Assembly: GCF_030151385.1 (NCBI RefSeq)
Contig: NZ_JASLDS010000029.1
Span: 1 to 64,000, forward strand
Origin: Soonwooa sp.
GTDB taxonomy: Bacteria > Bacteroidota > Bacteroidia > Flavobacteriales > Weeksellaceae
Length of the DNA: 64,000 nt
Reading direction: 5' to 3'
Positions 1-7,337 of the stretch are shown one piece after another; the first letter of the stretch is position 1, and every line of letters starts with the position of its first letter. Below the pieces are notes generated by a model, which saw nothing but the letters and a program-made list of their open reading frames with translations, ran no database searches and was not told where the DNA came from. Made by a program: the position numbers and the translations under genes.

Positions 1-282
1 ACGATTTCTAAAAAATTCGGAATTAGCGAAAAGAAAATCATTAAATTCAACGAGCTTAATAGCAATACTTTGAAGAAAAATGACATTGTTTTCTTAGACA
101 AAAAGTCATCTTCTGGTAATGTCGATACTTACAAAGCTGAGATTGGTGAGGACATGCACGACATTTCTCAAAAATTTGGGATTAAGCTTTCTAAACTTTA
201 TTCAAAAAACAGAATGGACGAAGGTCAACAACCGCGTGTTGGGCAAGTGATCTATCTTAAAAATAAAAAACCGAGAAGCTAG
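1..282 (+). CDS. LysM-domain protein, 3' end only
   Basis: The frame is open from the first base of the window to a TAG at 280-282, so only the C-terminal 93 residues are present. They contain the end of one LysM-like unit (ISKKFGISEKKIIKFNEL) and one full unit (from YKAEIGEDMHDISQKFGI to VGQVIYLKNKK), the latter with the usual 'D.S.KFGI....L...N......VGQ..YL' pattern. LysM modules bind peptidoglycan N-acetylglucosamine. In flavobacteria such C-terminal LysM pairs often follow a glucosaminidase domain, so the whole protein may be a cell-wall hydrolase, but the catalytic part lies outside the window. hemL follows 92 bp downstream on the same strand. Confidence 0.8.
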   Translation, partial: TISKKFGISEKKIIKFNELNSNTLKKNDIVFLDKKSSSGNVDTYKAEIGEDMHDISQKFGIKLSKLYSKNRMDEGQQPRVGQVIYLKNKKPRS

Positions 283-288
283 TTTTAA

Positions 289-316
289 TTTGAGATTTGA
301 AATTTGAGATTCGAAA
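289..316. repeat. Short heptanucleotide tract, four units
   Basis: Four 7-bp units stand head to tail: TTTGAGA, TTTGAAA, TTTGAGA, TTCGAAA. They begin a few bases after the LysM gene stop codon and lie in front of hemL. Unit length matches the larger tracts at 8704-8776 and 10321-10425, although the unit sequence differs. Confidence 0.6.
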
Positions 317-374
317 TTTTAATTCAACAAAAATAAAAACTGTTTTTCAGACAATAATAAATTCATAACAAAAC

Positions 375-1658
375 ATGTTATATCAAAGAAGTTCTGCCTT
401 ATTTGACGAGGCACAAAAGTATATTCCTGGTGGCGTTAACTCACCTGTAAGAGCTTTCAAATCTGTTGGAGGCGTTCCTGTTTTTATGAAATCTGCAAAA
501 GCTGCTTACCTTACAGATGCTGATAATCGCACCTATGTTGACTACATCAATTCTTGGGGACCAGCAATTTTGGGACACACGCATCCTGTTGTTTTAGAAG
601 CGATTCAAAAACAAGCAGAACACGGTTTTTCGTACGGAACACCAACCGAACTAGAAACAGAAATCGCGAAACTTATCGTCGAAAATGTTCCAAATATCGA
701 CCAAATCCGTATGGTTTCTTCAGGAACTGAAGCTTGTATGAGCGCTATTCGTTTGGCTAGAGGTTTTACAGGAAGAGACAAAATCATCAAATTCGATGGT
801 TGTTATCACGGACATTCGGATTCATTTTTAATAAAAGCTGGAAGTGGCGCAGCAACTTTCGGAAATCCAAATTCACCTGGTGTGACCAAAGGAACGGCGC
901 AAGATACTTTGATTGCAACTTATAACGATATCGAAAATGTTGCTGATATTTTCCGTCATAACCAAGGCGAAATCGCTGCCGTTATCGTAGAACCTGTAGC
1001 AGGAAATATGGGCTGCGTTTTACCTGAAAATAATTTCTTACAAAACCTAAAAAAGATTTGTCAAGAAAATGGTGCTTTGTTGATTTTTGATGAAGTGATG
1101 ACAGGTTTCCGTTTGGCTTTTGGTGGTGCACAAGAGACTTTTGGTGTTGACGCTGACATAGTTACTTTCGGGAAAGTTATTGGTGGCGGAATGCCAGTTG
1201 GTGCATTTGCAGCCAGACAAGAAATTATGGATTATCTAGCGCCTAACGGTCCAGTTTATCAAGCTGGAACTTTAAGTGGAAATCCTCTAGCAATGCGCGC
1301 TGGATTGACAACTTTAGAATTGATTAAATCGGATAAAGATTTCTATAACAAAATCAATAAAACAACCGAAACTTTAGATTTCGAAATCGGAAAAATACTT
1401 AATGAAAAAGGATTAAAACATCGTATAAACCGAAAAGGAAGTATGATGTCTATCTTTTTTGAAACCAGTAAAGTATCGAATTTCCAAGATGCTTACGATT
1501 CGGTTTACACATGTATTTTCAATAACTTCTTCCAACAGATGTTGGCGAGTGGCATCTATCTTCCACCAAGTGGTTACGAAACATGGTTTATCTCTGCTGC
1601 CATCCAAGATGCAGAAATTGATAAAACATTAGAAGCTGTAAGAAAATTCGAGTTTTAG
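375..1658 (+). CDS. hemL: Glutamate-1-semialdehyde 2,1-aminomutase
   Basis: PLP-dependent cytosolic enzyme that converts glutamate-1-semialdehyde to 5-aminolevulinate in the C5 route to haem. The 427 residues equal the family length. The N-terminus (YIPGGVNSPVRAF), the substrate loop (SSGTEACMSAIRLARGFTGR), the PLP-contacting DEVMTGFR and the Schiff-base lysine in TFGKVIGGGMPVGAFAA (about residue 267) are all present. The ATG at 375 gives the normal N-terminus. A strong hairpin terminator follows at 1674-1713, so the transcript ends here. Only the LysM gene lies upstream on the same strand, so hemL seems not to be part of a haem operon in this window. Confidence 0.97.
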   Translation: MLYQRSSALFDEAQKYIPGGVNSPVRAFKSVGGVPVFMKSAKAAYLTDADNRTYVDYINSWGPAILGHTHPVVLEAIQKQAEHGFSYGTPTELETEIAKLIVENVPNIDQIRMVSSGTEACMSAIRLARGFTGRDKIIKFDGCYHGHSDSFLIKAGSGAATFGNPNSPGVTKGTAQDTLIATYNDIENVADIFRHNQGEIAAVIVEPVAGNMGCVLPENNFLQNLKKICQENGALLIFDEVMTGFRLAFGGAQETFGVDADIVTFGKVIGGGMPVGAFAARQEIMDYLAPNGPVYQAGTLSGNPLAMRAGLTTLELIKSDKDFYNKINKTTETLDFEIGKILNEKGLKHRINRKGSMMSIFFETSKVSNFQDAYDSVYTCIFNNFFQQMLASGIYLPPSGYETWFISAAIQDAEIDKTLEAVRKFEF

Positions 1659-1673
1659 ATAAAATTCATCATT

Positions 1674-1713
1674 AAAAAAGCCTTTCAAAGTTTTAAATTT
1701 TGAAAGGCTTTTT
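1674..1713 (+). terminator. Rho-independent terminator of hemL
   Basis: AAAAAGCCTTTCAAA (left arm) pairs with TTTGAAAGGCTTTTT (right arm) around an AT-rich loop, and the right arm ends in a T run. It lies 16 bp after the hemL stop. Confidence 0.9.
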
Positions 1714-1759
1714 GTATTAATGATTGCCCCCAATACAAGTCATCTTTTTTAAACAAAGC

Positions 1760-1857
1760 TTGTCATTCCGAGGTACGAGGAATCTTATTAAAATAAAATT
1801 GAGATTGACTTCGTAGAACCGCTTCGCTAGGTTTCTTCGCTTCGCTCTGAATGACAA
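1760..1857. repeat. MITE/REP-like palindromic intergenic element
   Basis: The element is bounded by perfect 9-bp inverted ends, TTGTCATTC at 1760-1768 and GAATGACAA at 1849-1857. Next to the ends are related GC-richer arms, CCGAGGTACGAGGAATC on the left and GGTTTCTTCGCTTCGCTCT on the right (reverse complement AGAGCGAAGCGAAGAAACC). Motifs of the form TGTCATTC.GAGCGAAGCGAGGAATC recur in many Bacteroidota genomes; this is recalled, not searched. It sits between the hemL terminator and the 3' end of the minus-strand SRPBCC gene, and has no coding capacity. Confidence 0.6.
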
Positions 1858-1918
1858 TGTTTTTTATACTTTAATCGATTTTGTAAACGATTAATTTATT
1901 TTATAATTCAAAAATATT

Positions 1919-2347
1919 TTACTCCATATTTTCAAGATACTTTTTAAGATTTTTTAAAATTTCTGTCCAACCAGCGTTGTAATTTTCTACTTTAAAATCG
2001 TCTCCAGCTTCGGCAAGACCATCAAGATTGTCGTGATTTAGATTTACAATCGTTTGACCATCTTTTTCTGAAAGCTTCCAAGTTAAATGTGTTATAGCTT
2101 TACTAAAATCAGGATGCTCCCAAGTATGTTTAAAAATTTGATTCGGAATAACTTCTTCAACTTGACAACGATGCCAAAATTTGTTCTGGCCTCCTGGTTC
2201 AAAAAAATTAAAAATAGCATCTTTTTCTAAACTAAAATCTGGAATATCAAAATACCAATGTTTCATTTCTTCTTTATTGGTCAAAGCTTTCCAAACTTTA
2301 TCAATTGAAGCGTTGATGATAACTTCCTTTTCTACATTAGTTTTCAT
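1919..2347 (-). CDS. SRPBCC / AHSA1-like domain protein
   Basis: 142 residues with the hallmarks of the START-like, Aha1 C-terminal-like fold: VEKEVIINASIDKVWKALTNKEEMKHWYF at the N-terminus, a central LTWKLSEKDGQTIVNLNHDNL strand region and the closing helix NYNAGWTEILKNLKKYLENME. Such small cytosolic proteins form a hydrophobic pocket; their ligands are mostly unknown. The gene starts 5 bp after the stop of the old-yellow-enzyme gene and is the last member of the minus-strand run beginning at 7125. The family assignment is secure; the ligand cannot be read from the sequence. Confidence 0.88.
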   Translation of the reverse strand: MKTNVEKEVIINASIDKVWKALTNKEEMKHWYFDIPDFSLEKDAIFNFFEPGGQNKFWHRCQVEEVIPNQIFKHTWEHPDFSKAITHLTWKLSEKDGQTIVNLNHDNLDGLAEAGDDFKVENYNAGWTEILKNLKKYLENME

Positions 2348-2352
2348 AGATT

Positions 2353-3411
2353 TTAATTTTCAGGTTTTGCTTTTTCGTATTGTTTTGGGAAGAAACAATT
2401 TTCACCATATTCAAAACTATTAAGAACAGGGAAATAAGGATTTCTTAAAAGTTCTCTTGCAAGAAAAATTAAATCGGCTTCGTTATTTTTAAGAATTTCT
2501 TCCGCAGATTTGGCATCGGTAATCAAACCAACCGCGCCTGTTCTCATCCCTGATTTTTGTTTTATCTTTTGCGAAAACGGAACTTGATAAGAATTAAATA
2601 ATGTAATATTAACGCCATGAATATTACCTCCAGACGAAACATCGATTAAATCCACTGATTTGGTTTTAAGAACTTCGGCAAGCTTTACACTTTCGTCGAT
2701 GTCCCAACCACCATCAGCATATTCGGAGGCAGAAATCCTAACAAAAAGTGCTATATCTTCATCAATAACTCCACTAACAGCGTCAACAATTTCTAAAAGA
2801 AAACGAATTCTATTTTCGAAGCTTCCGCCATATTCATCTGTTCTCACATTCGATAAAGGCGATAAAAATTGATGAATTAAATAACCGTGCGCCGCATGAA
2901 TTTCAATAATGTTAAAACCAGCTTCTACAGCTCGAATTGCCGATTTCTTAAAATCTTCACCAATCGCTTTTATCTCTTCAATCGTTAATTTTCTTGGACT
3001 TTCGTCTTCGACCGTATACGGAATTGCACTTGGCGCAACCGTTTGCCAACCACCATCTTTTACAGACAACTGTTTTCCTCCCCAAGTTGAACCTTTACGC
3101 CCCGAATGCGCCAACTGAATTCCAATTTTCGATTTAGAAAACTGATGCACAAAATCCACAATTCGCTTAAGTTCGGCTTGTTGCTTATCATTCCAAAGTC
3201 CTAAACATTTTGGTGTAATACGACCTTCGGGCACAACGCCAGTTGCTTCAATCATAATAAGTCCAGCGCCACCTTGGGCACGACTTCCGTAATGTACAAA
3301 ATGAAAATCGGTTGCCACACCTTCTTTTGCAGAATACATGCACATTGGCGACATTACAATTCGGTTTTCGAGTTTTAGATTTCGAAAATTGATAGCTTCG
3401 TAGAGTTTCAT
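2353..3411 (-). CDS. NADH:flavin oxidoreductase, old yellow enzyme (YqjM/NamA type)
   Basis: FMN-dependent ene-reductase of the old yellow enzyme family, 352 residues, expected in the cytosol. Visible motifs are the start LKLENRIVMSPMCMYSAKEG (YqjM-type, with the Cys that tunes the flavin), IQLAHSGRKGS, the HAAHGYLIHQFLSPLSNVRTDEYGGSFENR signature with catalytic His residues, and the C-terminal FMN phosphate site DLIFLARELLRNPYFP. These enzymes reduce activated C=C bonds with NAD(P)H and often answer electrophile or oxidative stress. The ATG shares one base with the stop of the upstream secreted-protein gene (TAATG), which suggests coupled translation. Confidence 0.93.
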   Translation of the reverse strand: MKLYEAINFRNLKLENRIVMSPMCMYSAKEGVATDFHFVHYGSRAQGGAGLIMIEATGVVPEGRITPKCLGLWNDKQQAELKRIVDFVHQFSKSKIGIQLAHSGRKGSTWGGKQLSVKDGGWQTVAPSAIPYTVEDESPRKLTIEEIKAIGEDFKKSAIRAVEAGFNIIEIHAAHGYLIHQFLSPLSNVRTDEYGGSFENRIRFLLEIVDAVSGVIDEDIALFVRISASEYADGGWDIDESVKLAEVLKTKSVDLIDVSSGGNIHGVNITLFNSYQVPFSQKIKQKSGMRTGAVGLITDAKSAEEILKNNEADLIFLARELLRNPYFPVLNSFEYGENCFFPKQYEKAKPEN

Positions 3412-3902
3412 TATTTTGAAAGTTCTAATAAACGGGTTTTTAATAATTCGTTGTTGTCAAAGAAAACTGGGAACCGCATTTTCTTACTGTAACTTTCCCA
3501 ATTGCCTTCAAAAACGACCAAAGCCAAATCGTCTGTCAAAATCTTCATCGCCATACTTCCATTAAAAATTCCTGTATGCTCATGAAGTTTTCTCTCTTGA
3601 AAATCGAATTTATAAAACAAAGTTGGCATTTTAGAAGTTCCTATTTCCGAATTTGGTTCCAAAGTCAAATTCCCTTCAAAATCACAAATCGTTCCTTCGA
3701 CATCCGACTTTCCTTTTACTTTTATTTCTTTAGGAAAAGCTGTTAAATCAACAGTTTGTATGCTAACCAAAATTAGCGCACCATTATTAATTTTCCCAAC
3801 AAAAGCTTGACTATTGTTGAGTAAATATTTTTCCATTGCTTCTTTCGATTGCGAAAAAAACATGCTTGAAAATAGAAATAAAAAAAGATAAATTAATCTC
3901 AT
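3411..3902 (-). CDS. Small secreted protein of unknown function
   Basis: 163 residues with a signal peptide (MRLIYLFLFLFSSMFFSQ, cleavage probably after FSQ), so export to the periplasm or cell surface is expected. The mature part is mainly beta-type (GKINNGALILVSIQTVDLTAF; ICDFEGNLTLEPNSEIGTS; LALVVFEGNWES). I do not recognise a family. Its ATG overlaps the TGA of the upstream DUF1569 gene (ATGA), and its own TAA overlaps the start of the downstream oxidoreductase, so it is embedded in a translationally coupled chain. Confidence 0.8.
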   Translation of the reverse strand: MRLIYLFLFLFSSMFFSQSKEAMEKYLLNNSQAFVGKINNGALILVSIQTVDLTAFPKEIKVKGKSDVEGTICDFEGNLTLEPNSEIGTSKMPTLFYKFDFQERKLHEHTGIFNGSMAMKILTDDLALVVFEGNWESYSKKMRFPVFFDNNELLKTRLLELSK

Positions 3903-4357
3903 AAAGCACCAAATTGAGCCAAATGATGGTCGAGATGTTTAGCCATCATATTATTCCATTCCTTAGACGTAAGAATACCAAAACCACCACTTTCTTTACC
4001 ATTGAAAGCCTCAGCTCCCAACTGTTGTGTTTTTTGCAAAAATCCGATAAGTCGCTTCTTCTCAAGTTCAAAATCTTTGCGGTCTTTAATCACAAACATT
4101 GGTCCAGTCGGCAAATTTTGTTTGTAAGGAAGTTCGTTGGTAACTTTTGGTTTTACAAAAGTCTTCATCATCCATTTTGCAAGAAAACTTGGCTTCTTAT
4201 GTTTTTGAGGTTCATAGACCAACTCGTAAGTGACATTACAATGCGCCAACATTTGGTCAACAGACATTTTACCCCATTTTGCTGGTGTATCTGGTGTTAA
4301 TGAGTTAATTGCTTTGATGTAAACATCGACATCTGAGGCATCAAATATATTTCGCAT
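3899..4357 (-). CDS. DUF1569 (DinB-like fold) protein
   Basis: 152 residues matching the DUF1569 pattern: the N-terminal LTPDTPAKWGKMSVDQMLAHCNVTYE, a middle KPKVTNELPYKQNLPTGPMFVI region and a C-terminal KEWNNMMAKHLDHHLAQFGAL. His in 'MLAHC' and the C-terminal 'HLDHHLAQF' fit the three-histidine metal site of DinB-fold proteins. The cytosolic role is unknown; bacillithiol-linked or other small-thiol chemistry is known for relatives, but nothing here proves it. It follows the truncated TPR gene by 9 bp. Confidence 0.85.
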   Translation of the reverse strand: MRNIFDASDVDVYIKAINSLTPDTPAKWGKMSVDQMLAHCNVTYELVYEPQKHKKPSFLAKWMMKTFVKPKVTNELPYKQNLPTGPMFVIKDRKDFELEKKRLIGFLQKTQQLGAEAFNGKESGGFGILTSKEWNNMMAKHLDHHLAQFGAL

Positions 4358-4366
4358 TTTATAAAA

Positions 4367-5488
4367 TTATGTGTTAAGTATGGTTTTAATATTATTTTGA
4401 AGTCGTTGATTGGCTTTTCGCTTCTTCCAAATTAAGAACAAAAATATTCCTGACAAAACTAATCCAGCAATTATAATAAAAGTATTGAAAGTCGTTTGCT
4501 CCGCTTTTATCTTTTTCGTTTTAGTTTGGTTATCTTTTACCAAACTGTCAATGCTTGAATTGATGGACTTTAATTCGTTTTGTTCCCTTTTGAAACGGGC
4601 TTGCAGGTATTTTTGATTGTAAATATTATAATTGTTAATATCATTTAAGGCCAAATAATTTTCAGCCAAATTCCTCTGAATACCTTCATACAAAAGCAAA
4701 TCGCCAACATTCTGTGATAGAACCTCAGCTTTTCCTAGCAACTGCAAAGCTTCCTGATGTTGCGCATTTGCCATGGTTACTTCCGCTAGTCCTTTATAAG
4801 CGAAAGCTTCCAAACTTTTGGCTTTCTCCTTTTGGGCATAATCTAGAGAACGCAGAAAGGCTTGCTCCGACTTTGTTTTGTCTCCCAAATCCATATAACA
4901 ATAGCCGATATTGTAGTACACAACACTCAGATTCGCGTTGGCCTGAAGTGCCGGCGCAATGTGTTCAAAATTTTTGACAGCTACCAAAAATTTGGAAAGT
5001 GCCAATTCGGGATTAAGTTGACTTTTATAAATCATGCCTCGCACAGCGTAAGCTTTTCCTAAAACCGAAAATTTGATACGAGAACTATCGGGCATCTTTT
5101 GATTGTGAACATCGATTTGATCAAGAAAATTTAAACTTTTATTAAAAATCTCCATTTGCTGATATTGGATGGCAATCGAGATTAAAATCTGCGCTTTGGT
5201 ATCCGAATTCGTAATGTCATTCAACAAACTTTGCACCTTCATCACATAAGTCAAGGACTTGTCAAAATCCCGTTTTGCAATGCAAGCTTTGGAAATCGTG
5301 AGATACAATTCGGCTTTTTTATTGACGTCGGATTCGTCTTTCAAAAGTTGATTTGACAATCTTATCGTCTCATCTGGATTACTAAAAATATTTTCTTTAG
5401 CTTTATTAAACAAGGCTTCGCGAGGGTTTCCAGCAAAAGTCAAAATCCCAAAACTAAAAAGCATAAAGCAAATTAAAAACTTTCTCAT
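4367..5488 (-). CDS. Membrane TPR protein without an output domain
   Basis: 373 residues: a signal peptide (MRKFLICFMLFSFGILTFAG), a long alpha-helical TPR array (about residues 25-300), a charged coiled stretch, one transmembrane helix (FNTFIIIAGLVLSGIFLFLIW, about 332-353) and only about 20 cytoplasmic residues. It is a paralogue of the gene directly upstream: compare NPDETIRLSNQLL with NPDEAISFIQSFM, and AENYLALNDINNYNIY with AKNYLALQDEEKYRFY. The membrane helix is at the same position, but the AraC DNA-binding domain is absent. Its ATG overlaps the upstream TGA (ATGA). It may be a sensor partner or decoy (inference). It could also have been shortened by deletion; only 9 bp separate it from the next gene. 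Confidence 0.85.
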   Translation of the reverse strand: MRKFLICFMLFSFGILTFAGNPREALFNKAKENIFSNPDETIRLSNQLLKDESDVNKKAELYLTISKACIAKRDFDKSLTYVMKVQSLLNDITNSDTKAQILISIAIQYQQMEIFNKSLNFLDQIDVHNQKMPDSSRIKFSVLGKAYAVRGMIYKSQLNPELALSKFLVAVKNFEHIAPALQANANLSVVYYNIGYCYMDLGDKTKSEQAFLRSLDYAQKEKAKSLEAFAYKGLAEVTMANAQHQEALQLLGKAEVLSQNVGDLLLYEGIQRNLAENYLALNDINNYNIYNQKYLQARFKREQNELKSINSSIDSLVKDNQTKTKKIKAEQTTFNTFIIIAGLVLSGIFLFLIWKKRKANQRLQNNIKTILNT

Positions 5489-7125
5489 TGGGCACTTTGA
5501 TTAATTTGTTGAATGTAAGCATTAGGCGACATTCCCGTAATCGATTTGAAAACCGTTGTAAATGCACTATGCGACGAAAAGCCAGAAACCTCAGCCAAAT
5601 AACTCACTTTGTAGTTAAGGTAAATGGGATTGGTTTTTAACATATAAGCGATATAATTAACCCTTAACTCATTGATATACAGATTAAAATTTTTACCCTT
5701 ATATTTATTAATAGTTTCAGAAAGATACTTAGTGTTGGTTTCCAACTGTCCAGCCAAAACGGCAAGCGACATGTCTTTGTTTAAGAATCGATCCGAGTTT
5801 TCGAGTTCGTCTAGCTTTTGCAAAATTTCATCTTCTTTTTCCTTAGAAATCAAAGTAGTCTTCTTTGGCAATCTCGCATCATTTTCCACGTCTTCGGTAA
5901 CCTCTTCTTGTTTGTTAACAGGTTTTTCCTCTGTAACTATTTCGGGACTAATCTCCGTTTTTGGTTTTGCTTCCGATAACTTTTTTAAATACAATTTCTG
6001 GTTTTTGAAAAAGTCAACCTGCTTTGTTAAATCTTCTTGACGTTTGTATTCATAAAAATAATAAATACCAAGTCCCAAAACCAAAGCTCCAAAACCGATT
6101 AAAAGCAAACCTGTGTTAAAACGTCCATCAGATTCGGTTTGTTCCAAAAGTTGCTGTTCTCGTATTTCGGTTAATTTTAGCAAATATCGAATGCCTTCTT
6201 TTTGGCTCGTTTCTATTTTGGTCTTTGTAGTTCCAGAAAGCTTGATGTAGAATCTATACTTTTCCTCGTCTTGAAGTGCCAAATAATTTTTGGCCAACAT
6301 CTCATAAATCCTAGATTTTAAAACCAAATAATCAACGCCTTCGATATTAGCTAGCGACTTTTCCAAATTTGCAATTGCAGCATGGTAATCTTTGTCCTCA
6401 AAATTAATTCGAGCTAAACGCTCATACACAAGACTAAACAAAAATACTTGCTCTGGGTGTGCATCAACAAAAGTTTTGAGCTGCGAAAATTGTTTCCGTG
6501 CTTCGTCGCCTTTTTTCTGATTAAGTAAAATACTCGCAACAAGAATTTGGTTTTCAGTTTTAATAATCAGGTTTTCAGCAGATTCTGTTTTGAGGTAGTC
6601 ATTACTTTTTTGGAAATAAGACAAAGCATCTTCCGTTTTTCTATTAATGGAATAATTAATTGCTTGCAGCTGAAAAACTTTGGCTAGCGTGATACTATAA
6701 TTTTCGTCCGATTTGTAAAGCGCTTTGTTTTTAAGCATTTCAGTAATCAGACTTGTTGATTGGTCGTAGAGTTTTAGATTTTGATATTGTTCAGACAGCG
6801 CGTAATCTCTAAACAATTGTGCAAAATTTCCGTCGCTAATTTTATGGTTAAATGTCGATTCTTTGTCCAAAGACATTCTTACAGACTGCACATAATCACC
6901 TTTCATCGCATAAGCTTGAGCCATAAGATTTTGCAAAACCAAACGCAAATCTGGATTTTGCTCACTCAACATAAAGCTTTGGATAAAGCTAATCGCCTCA
7001 TCAGGATTCTGGTATATCTTCTGCACACTCTTGTCCACCAAAGACGAAAAGTCATTGTTCTTTTGTCCGTTTAACAACGAAAAGACAAAAAACATAAAAA
7101 CAATTAAAATATGGGGGCGGAACAT
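5485..7125 (-). CDS. TPR-transmembrane-AraC family transcriptional regulator
   Basis: 546 residues: a signal peptide (MFRPHILIVFMFFVFSLLNGQ), periplasmic TPR repeats (about 25-310), a transmembrane helix (TGLLLIGFGALVLGLGIYYF, about 335-355), a cytoplasmic linker rich in K/E, and a C-terminal AraC-type double helix-turn-helix (DMSLAVLAGQLETNTKYLSETIN, then VSYLAEVSGFSSHSAFTTVFKSITGMSPNAY). This one-component membrane architecture is common in Bacteroidota: the TPR domain is thought to sense an envelope signal and the HTH to act on nearby promoters. It heads the minus-strand operon down to 1919 and is divergent from the HAF-repeat gene at 7338, with 212 bp between them. Its target genes are inferred from position only. 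Confidence 0.92.
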   Translation of the reverse strand: MFRPHILIVFMFFVFSLLNGQKNNDFSSLVDKSVQKIYQNPDEAISFIQSFMLSEQNPDLRLVLQNLMAQAYAMKGDYVQSVRMSLDKESTFNHKISDGNFAQLFRDYALSEQYQNLKLYDQSTSLITEMLKNKALYKSDENYSITLAKVFQLQAINYSINRKTEDALSYFQKSNDYLKTESAENLIIKTENQILVASILLNQKKGDEARKQFSQLKTFVDAHPEQVFLFSLVYERLARINFEDKDYHAAIANLEKSLANIEGVDYLVLKSRIYEMLAKNYLALQDEEKYRFYIKLSGTTKTKIETSQKEGIRYLLKLTEIREQQLLEQTESDGRFNTGLLLIGFGALVLGLGIYYFYEYKRQEDLTKQVDFFKNQKLYLKKLSEAKPKTEISPEIVTEEKPVNKQEEVTEDVENDARLPKKTTLISKEKEDEILQKLDELENSDRFLNKDMSLAVLAGQLETNTKYLSETINKYKGKNFNLYINELRVNYIAYMLKTNPIYLNYKVSYLAEVSGFSSHSAFTTVFKSITGMSPNAYIQQINQSAQ

Positions 7126-7251
7126 TTAACAAAAATAGGTTTTTAAGTGCTTGCAGTCCAATTTTATTAAAATATTTTTTCTAAAATTAAAATTTAACAA
7201 AAGAAACAATTTACTGATTATCAACTATTTAAAAATAACAGGTTTTAAAAT

Positions 7252-7259
7252 TTCATGAA
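7252..7259. promoter_or_regulatory. Candidate operator TTCATGAA upstream of first HAF gene
   Basis: This 8-bp palindrome lies 86 bp before the start codon in the conserved context TAAAATTT-palindrome. The paralogue at 8939 has TTCGCGAA in the same context 82 bp before its start. The palindrome is kept although its central bases changed, as expected for a dimeric regulator site. This is only a candidate. Confidence 0.35.
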
Positions 7260-7337
7260 TTTTAAAATACATTTCCTTTGAAACTCAATCAATTTCCCAT
7301 AAACTTGCTGTACTCAAAAGTAATATAGATTAAAAAT

